NCBI GenBank assembly: GCA_964354225.1
Contig: CAYGZC010000042.1
Coordinates: 1-6,129, forward strand
Reading direction: 5' to 3'
Source: CAYGZC01 sp964354225
GTDB lineage: Bacteria > Bacteroidota > Ignavibacteria > UBA10030 > SZUA-254
DNA: 6,129 nucleotides
Part shown: in pieces, positions 1 through 3,972 of the stretch
How the letters are laid out: each line of letters starts with the position of its first letter
Position numbering within the stretch: position 1 is the stretch's first letter
Made by a program: the position numbers and the translations under genes
Notes under the pieces: model-generated
What the model saw: only the letters and a program-made list of their open reading frames with translations
Databases searched by the model: none
What the model was told of the DNA's origin: nothing

Positions 1-627
1 ATGGGTCAATTAACTCAAGATGTTAGTAAACTAACAGAGGAGGAACTTAAGGCTAAGGAAGCCCTAGACACTAAAGTTAAAGGGTTTGTTAAGTTGGACG
101 CTGTTAGATATACTGACAAAGTAGTTACTGGTGAACGTTCAATGAGAGCATCAGTAGATAAACGTTTAGGGGCTGAATATGTAAAATTAACTCCCGAAGA
201 GAAAGAAAGGAATATAGCATTTTATTCCAATTTAAATTTTGTTAAGGAAGGTAACGGCAACGGAAACCAGCAATTACTACCATTTAGTTATAAAGGATGG
301 AAAGCAAAGAATAAACTATTTGATGTATCTAAATTAGAAGAGAAGCTAAGATTTAGCGGTAAATTAAATGTTGGTAATCAGTATGTGCAACCAAGGGCTG
401 AACCCACTTTTCAGATGAGACAAATGAAAGAACCTTTAATGTTTCCACAGAACCAAGTTAATCAAAGACTATTCCCAGTTAATCCATATGCTGAATGTTC
501 TGTAGGACGACCTATAATGATGTCTAATGAAAGACAAAATGATTTTAATTATTCCAGCGGTTCAAATTATGCAAAAAATTCCACTTTATATTTCCAAAAT
601 TATGTTAATAATGGGTTTAAATTATAA
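1..627 (+). CDS. Unrecognised charged 208-aa protein, first gene of the virion cluster (start uncertain)
   Basis: I do not recognise this protein. The N-terminal third is rich in Lys and Glu and probably helical (residues 1-30 and 61-75). The middle contains a Gly-Asn stretch (84-90) and an aromatic segment (95-107). The last third (about 128-208) is rich in Gln, Asn, Pro, Phe and Tyr and looks disordered. I see no signal peptide, membrane segment or catalytic motif. The ATG is the first base of the window, so it may be the true start or an internal Met of a longer protein; the upstream promoter cannot be inspected. The gene ends in TAA, 40 bp before the major capsid gene on the same strand. 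That position suggests a minor virion or assembly protein, but this is inference from context only. The reading frame is confident; the function is unknown. Confidence 0.75.
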   Translation: MGQLTQDVSKLTEEELKAKEALDTKVKGFVKLDAVRYTDKVVTGERSMRASVDKRLGAEYVKLTPEEKERNIAFYSNLNFVKEGNGNGNQQLLPFSYKGWKAKNKLFDVSKLEEKLRFSGKLNVGNQYVQPRAEPTFQMRQMKEPLMFPQNQVNQRLFPVNPYAECSVGRPIMMSNERQNDFNYSSGSNYAKNSTLYFQNYVNNGFKL

Positions 628-643
628 AAATATTTAGTTTTTT

Positions 644-667
644 TTATTTTCTATTTTATATATATAC
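644..667 (+). promoter_or_regulatory. TCTA late-type promoter of the major capsid gene
   Basis: TCTA lies at 650-653 in otherwise A/T-only sequence, followed by a TATATATATA tract, with 14 nt between the motif and the ATG at 668. The same arrangement precedes the next three genes. It resembles the TCTA late promoter reported for CroV and Mavirus. There is no ribosome-binding site, which argues against a bacterial host. A T8 run at 638-645 lies just upstream and could help end the previous transcript. Confidence 0.6.
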
Positions 668-1948
668 ATGTCTAACGAAAGCGAAAATGAAATGGATCAA
701 GTTGCTGCCTACCGCCACTTAAATTCTCTTGTTTATGCCCGTCCTAGTTCTGGTTCTTTAATTTCTCAAAGAACTCAGAAACTTAGCTACCCCGCATCTC
801 TATCTTATACCATGGGTAATACTATTCAATTTGTTATTAATTCAGGTGCTGAATCTGTTTGGGGGCCTAGCTCTTATTTAAAATTAGCTATGGGTTATGA
901 TAACACGGCAGCCCCTACTATTGTTGGTTCCATGTTTAATTTATTCTCACAGGCTCGTCTTTATCATCGTTCTGGTGAATTGCTAGAACAGGTATTATTT
1001 GCCGATGTGTTATCCAACATAAAACTTAGATATGCTACAAGTTATAGCGATTATCAGAAGCTTAAATACTTAATTGGTGCTACTAATGTACCAGGTACTA
1101 ATACCGTACCTTTAGGTTTTGATGCTACTGTTGCAACTGGTCGTACTGCTTCATTTAACCTTCCTCTTTCTATCTTATTTGGGGTCTTCAATAACCATTC
1201 TCAGTATATTCCTTCGCAATTGCTTGCAGGTGCTAGAATGGAACTTGTATTAAATTCATCTGCAGTCGCAAGCGGTTTTACTAATGTTACTATTAATACA
1301 GTAAGCCCTACTCTTTCACTTGATTGTGCTACTCTTTATGATGCAGCAAGTAAACAAATTCTCGAAGAGTCTGCGGATGTGTCTGAATCTGGTATCCAAT
1401 TCACTTATTCCACTTATTTCGCTTCTCAATTTACTCCAACTGGTGGAGCCCTTAATATTGATGTTCTTCAGTCTGCATCAATCACTGAAAAAGTATTTGT
1501 TGTTGGGGCTCCTACCAATGATAACACTACTAAATATAATTTTAAATCCCTTGGATCTGCTTATTCACTTCAGGCTCGTATCGGTTCCCATTATCTGCCC
1601 ATCTATGCTATTCAAAATGATAATGAATCCTTTTACCAAACTCAAATAGCCTTTAATGGTGCTTATAACCAGTATTCTAGCGCACCCGCACAAACTGGGG
1701 TATCTGTTGAATATATGACAGTTGCTTCTCCTGCTGCTGCTGATAATGCCGTATATGCTTTTTCCCTTGAAAAATCTGGGGCTGGTGTAGCTTTATCAGG
1801 TGAACCAACTAATAATTCCCGTATCTGTAATATTGCATGTTCTGGAGCTTCTGGTGTTGATAGTACTAATTTCAAATTTGCCACCGTGTTCTTACAGTAT
1901 GTGAGAGTGGCTAACTGTATGGTTGATAGCTGTGTGGTAGATCGTTAA
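668..1948 (+). CDS. Major capsid protein, double-jelly-roll type (PLV/virophage-like)
   Basis: This 426-aa protein is predicted to form the pseudo-hexameric capsomers of an icosahedral shell. The pattern I recognise from PLV/Polinton-type capsid proteins has four parts. A hydrophobic strand plus SYL segment (residues 48-75, with GNTIQFVIN and PSSYLKL) marks the start of the first jelly roll. A helix-rich segment follows at 92-137 (FSQARLYHRSGELLEQ, ending LIG). A 'PL...PSQLL.G.R.EL.L' stretch (166-196) closes the first barrel. The C-terminus (365-426) has a Phe-Ser-Leu-Glu segment, SGEPTNNSR and a last strand FLQYVRVANCMV. At 426 residues it is compact beside virophage capsid proteins of about 600 aa (Sputnik, Mavirus). 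The ATG at 668 fits because it is 14 nt after a TCTA motif and opens a Ser/Glu-rich tail typical of capsid N-termini. Codons favour GCT, TCT, CTT and CGT, unlike the AGA-rich flanking genes, consistent with high expression. The call rests on motif pattern, not a search. Confidence 0.88.
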   Translation: MSNESENEMDQVAAYRHLNSLVYARPSSGSLISQRTQKLSYPASLSYTMGNTIQFVINSGAESVWGPSSYLKLAMGYDNTAAPTIVGSMFNLFSQARLYHRSGELLEQVLFADVLSNIKLRYATSYSDYQKLKYLIGATNVPGTNTVPLGFDATVATGRTASFNLPLSILFGVFNNHSQYIPSQLLAGARMELVLNSSAVASGFTNVTINTVSPTLSLDCATLYDAASKQILEESADVSESGIQFTYSTYFASQFTPTGGALNIDVLQSASITEKVFVVGAPTNDNTTKYNFKSLGSAYSLQARIGSHYLPIYAIQNDNESFYQTQIAFNGAYNQYSSAPAQTGVSVEYMTVASPAAADNAVYAFSLEKSGAGVALSGEPTNNSRICNIACSGASGVDSTNFKFATVFLQYVRVANCMVDSCVVDR

Positions 1949-1958
1949 GAATTTGTTC

Positions 1959-1983
1959 AATTAATAATTATATAATATTAATT
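1959..1983 (+). terminator. AT-only palindrome after the capsid gene, possible transcript-end hairpin
   Basis: Ten bases after the capsid TAA, AATTAATA (1959-1966) and TATTAATT (1976-1983) are exact inverted repeats around a core that is itself palindromic (TTATATAA, 1968-1975), with one unpaired A. Mimivirus-type viruses end and polyadenylate transcripts at hairpins of this kind, so it may mark the capsid mRNA 3' end. AT-rich DNA forms such palindromes easily, so confidence is low. Confidence 0.35.
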
Positions 1984-2005
1984 TTCTAATTAATAATATA
2001 TAAAA
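1981..2005 (+). promoter_or_regulatory. TCTA late-type promoter of the 361-aa protein gene
   Basis: TCTA at 1985-1988 is flanked only by A and T on both sides and lies 17 nt before the ATG at 2006. It directly follows the palindrome at 1959-1983, giving a possible terminator-promoter junction between the two genes. Confidence 0.6.
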
Positions 2006-3091
2006 ATGTCATGGCTTGATACTGTTGCTGATTATGTTGATACAGTTTTTGGACGAGTGCCCGAATCAATGAATATTAGAGATACCTCAAATCCTAGAAA
2101 CTTACCAAGAGCCACCAGAAAAAAAAGAATAACTAACCCTTACCCAATTACAGCTACTGGAAATATTATTAGGGATTATGATGCACCTATGCCTTTACCT
2201 CCTCCTAATGTTGAAACTATTAGTAGAAATGTTTCAGGAATAACCAAAAAAATAAGAAAACATTTACCAAAACAACCAAGAGGAACCGCTAAGGAAAGAC
2301 AACAAATTAAAGATATCCTTAAAGAGTATGATACTCCACAAGCATTAAATGAACCAAGTACTGAAAGATTAAATAAAAATTTAGCTGGGATAACCAAACA
2401 TTTGCCAACTAGGGGAACCGCTAAAGAAAGAAAAGAATTGAATGATAGAATTAGGGAGTATGAATTACCACATGCATTAAGTGACCCAAGTAGTGAAAGA
2501 CTCCATAAAAATCTTAAAGGAATATCCAAAGCAATAAGTAAGCATCTACCAGAGTCTGAAACAAAAGAATCACATGATTCATATATGAATTCATCCACTT
2601 ATCAAAATCAATTAATAGCTGAACAAAAAGCCAGAGAAGAACAAAATAAACCACCTGTAATACCTAGTACAACGGCACCTGTTGGGCAAAGACCTACTAT
2701 ACCAAGACCCCCAAGGGTTACTACACAAGATGGAACTATTCAAACGCCTCCGTTGCCTCCGTTGCCTCCGTTGCCTCCGTTGCCTCCGTTGCCTGTAACT
2801 GTACCACCAGTAGTATCTAATGAAGTTGCTATTTATGAACCTCCTATTACAACGGATGATACATCAAAGGCTGTAGTAGTTTATACACCTCCCACTATTA
2901 AATCAGTTCAGGAATCAGTACCAGCTGTATTAGTCCCTGATAATATTGACCCAGAAACTATTATGAAATATATTAAAAAACAATCTAATCTAAGGAAGGG
3001 GCGATATAATCCGCATATTTTAAATAATCAATCTATTGTAGAACAAGCTAGGATAGCTGGTTTGGCCTCATTTAGCAACTTAAGAAAATAA
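2006..3091 (+). CDS. Unrecognised basic repeat protein with amphipathic N-terminal helix; probable minor virion protein
   Basis: No family is recognised for this 361-aa protein. Residues 2-18 (SWLDTVADYVDTVFGRV) form a clear amphipathic helix, with Trp, Leu, Val, Ala, Tyr and Phe on one face at positions 3, 4, 7, 8, 11, 14, 15 and 18. Residues 31-42 are strongly basic. Residues 57-190 hold three degenerate repeats beginning (D/E)YD or EYE and containing G-I-(T/S)-K, K-H-L-P and, in the first two, RGTAKER. Residues 215-310 are Pro-rich, with a perfect (PPL)5P tract at 248-263. The tail (320-361) is basic and probably helical. There is no signal peptide or transmembrane span. Lying between the MCP and penton genes suggests a structural role. 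By analogy with adenovirus pVI, which is internal, basic, near hexon and has a lytic amphipathic N-terminal helix, it could be a membrane-active or cement protein; this is inference from architecture alone. A DNA-binding core protein or scaffold is equally possible. Confidence 0.85.
   Translation: MSWLDTVADYVDTVFGRVPESMNIRDTSNPRNLPRATRKKRITNPYPITATGNIIRDYDAPMPLPPPNVETISRNVSGITKKIRKHLPKQPRGTAKERQQIKDILKEYDTPQALNEPSTERLNKNLAGITKHLPTRGTAKERKELNDRIREYELPHALSDPSSERLHKNLKGISKAISKHLPESETKESHDSYMNSSTYQNQLIAEQKAREEQNKPPVIPSTTAPVGQRPTIPRPPRVTTQDGTIQTPPLPPLPPLPPLPPLPVTVPPVVSNEVAIYEPPITTDDTSKAVVVYTPPTIKSVQESVPAVLVPDNIDPETIMKYIKKQSNLRKGRYNPHILNNQSIVEQARIAGLASFSNLRK
2174..2575 (+). repeat. Three degenerate 40-50-codon tandem repeats within the 361-aa protein
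   Basis: Copies begin at 2174 (DYDAP), 2324 (EYDTP) and 2456 (EYELP). Each runs through a Glu-Arg/Asn helix to G-I-(T/S)-K and K-H-L-P. Copies 1 and 2 continue into RGTAKER with nearly identical DNA (2279-2300 and 2411-2432, offset 132 bp). Copy 2 has lost six residues relative to copy 1 (KKIR and two more around KHLP), and copy 3 has diverged after KHLP. Confidence 0.85.
2747..2794 (+). repeat. Perfect 9-bp minisatellite, (CCTCCGTTG)x5, encoding (Pro-Pro-Leu)5-Pro
   Basis: Five identical copies of CCTCCGTTG lie at 2747-2791, followed by CCT. Identical synonymous codons in every copy indicate recent expansion by slippage. The unit is a multiple of three, so copy-number changes keep the frame. 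The product is a polyproline-type rod carrying repeated PPLP, the core recognised by group II WW domains; whether it binds anything is unknown. Confidence 0.97.
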
Positions 3092-3111
3092 AATCTATAG
3101 TTAATTATATA
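3090..3111 (+). promoter_or_regulatory. TCTA late-type promoter of the penton-like gene
   Basis: TCTA at 3094-3097 begins 3 bases after the previous stop codon and ends 14 nt before the ATG at 3112. The whole intergenic gap is 20 bp, so the motif survives even where there is almost no spare sequence, which supports its being functional. Confidence 0.6.
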
Positions 3112-3918
3112 ATGAATATTGGTAATCAATTGCCTGGGGTTTTACAGAGATCTAACGATGAGTCTTCTAGATTTAAATATTTAAGAATTTCATCAAAAGA
3201 AATATCAAATGGGGGTACACCTTCTAACTTTACTGTTAATTTTGGAAATGATGGATCACTTGATAGATGCATGTATATTAAGCCTATTGCTTGTATTTGT
3301 CCTAATGTAGCTAATAATATTTCAGTAGCTTTATCTAATAACACTTTTCTTATTACTTGTACTGGTACAGGTCTTACATATACATCTCCTGATGGGTTTT
3401 ATAGTGTATCCGATCTTTTGGGTAATTTAGTAATCTATATTAACAGTGTTATGGGTGCAGGTTATTGTACGGGCACTATTGTTAATAATCATGTTGTTTT
3501 AACTGTAACTGGTTCTGATATTTTGGGAATATCAGCGGTTAATAATCCTATGGCTTACGCTTTAGGTTATACAGGTAGTGGTTTTGGTGCATCAATTACT
3601 GCCCCCTCATTACCTGCCTTATCTGGTGCCACTGTTTTATATATCCATTCATCTACCGTAGGAAATAATGCAACTTACTTAAACACTTCTAATAATAATG
3701 TTAATGGGGTTAATGGTGTTTTTACTATGCCTATGACTGGAGGATTTGGTACAATTGAATCTACTTTATTTGATGAAAGCCAAAAATTAATACTTGGATG
3801 TTCTGGAATGGCTGTCCGTCAATTAAATTTCACTCTTAGAGTCAATGGTGGTAGATTATACTCAGAGCTGACCGTTAATCAAGAATTTATACTAGTTCTT
3901 AAAATCTATATGATGTAA
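3112..3918 (+). CDS. Penton-like minor capsid protein (single jelly-roll type)
   Basis: This 268-aa protein is predicted to occupy the five-fold vertices of the capsid. It follows the pattern of PLV, virophage and adintovirus penton proteins. The N-terminal segment SRFKYLRISSKEISNG (19-34) leads into a Pro-Ser-Asn-Phe-Thr-Val strand (37-43). A Leu/Cys-rich strand then ends in PNVANNI (64-70). Next come NNTFLI (76-81), a Gly-Phe-Tyr turn and an amphipathic helix with Asp-Leu and Ile-Asn (95-111). Two closing strands are VRQLNFTLRVNGG (235-247) and NQEFILVLKIYMM (256-268). The size is close to the roughly 300-aa penton protein of Mavirus. The region at 150-215 is rich in Gly, Ser, Thr and Asn and is probably an exposed insertion. 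It starts 20 bp after the upstream gene and 14 nt after a TCTA motif. Adjacency to the MCP and to a fibre-type gene strongly supports the call. It rests on pattern recognition, not alignment. Confidence 0.75.
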   Translation: MNIGNQLPGVLQRSNDESSRFKYLRISSKEISNGGTPSNFTVNFGNDGSLDRCMYIKPIACICPNVANNISVALSNNTFLITCTGTGLTYTSPDGFYSVSDLLGNLVIYINSVMGAGYCTGTIVNNHVVLTVTGSDILGISAVNNPMAYALGYTGSGFGASITAPSLPALSGATVLYIHSSTVGNNATYLNTSNNNVNGVNGVFTMPMTGGFGTIESTLFDESQKLILGCSGMAVRQLNFTLRVNGGRLYSELTVNQEFILVLKIYMM

Positions 3919-3932
3919 AGTATAGTTACAAT

Positions 3933-3970
3933 AATTATTATAATAAATTAATATCTAAATTATTATAATA
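3933..3970 (+). repeat. 13-bp direct repeat flanking the TCTA element before the fibre gene
   Basis: AATTATTATAATA occurs exactly at 3933-3945 and 3958-3970, 25 bp apart, with the TCTA motif (3954-3957) between them. Each copy is nearly self-complementary; TTATTATAATAA at 3935-3946 is a perfect palindrome. The segment can therefore form a local hairpin or a longer stem between copies. It may combine the end of the penton transcript with the fibre promoter. Base composition makes chance repeats likely here. Confidence 0.5.
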
Positions 3971-3972
3971 TA
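3947..3972 (+). promoter_or_regulatory. TCTA late-type promoter of the fibre gene
   Basis: TCTA at 3954-3957 sits in A/T-only sequence 15 nt before the ATG at 3973. It is the fourth of four intergenic gaps with this motif at a similar distance, and it supports choosing 3973 as the fibre start. Confidence 0.6.

Noticed and set aside
1..18. Possible N-myristoylation of the first protein (MGQLTQ)
   Set aside because: Gly2 is present, but the position that should be Ser/Thr or another small residue is Gln, and the start itself is uncertain.
638..647. T8 run with a TTTTTNT match as a poxvirus-like early terminator
   Set aside because: Too short and too likely by chance in AT-rich sequence, and not repeated after the other genes.
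1320..1649. 109-codon + strand frame overlapping the MCP gene
   Set aside because: Leu-rich out-of-frame reading of the capsid gene, with no promoter motif and no recognisable pattern.
2176..2598. 140-codon - strand frame opposite the repeats of the 361-aa gene
   Set aside because: It mirrors the repeats of the + strand gene and has low-complexity Leu/Ser content; the + strand gene fully explains the region. The other short - strand frames (1663-1884, 3126-3344, 4510-4701, 4923-5150) are rejected for the same reason.
3905..3908. Additional TCTA just before ATGs at 3910 and 3913
   Set aside because: It lies inside the penton coding sequence, the following ATGs are only 1-4 nt away, and no useful frame starts there.
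668..3918. Bacterial tectivirus-like origin
   Set aside because: Tailless bacterial viruses also have jelly-roll capsids, but no start here has a purine-rich ribosome-binding site, and the leaders are AT-only with a eukaryotic-virus-type motif.
3933..3970. CRISPR array or transposon ends
   Set aside because: Only two AT-only 13-mers with no spacer series, transposase or target-site duplication. I saw no tRNA or rRNA gene anywhere in the window.
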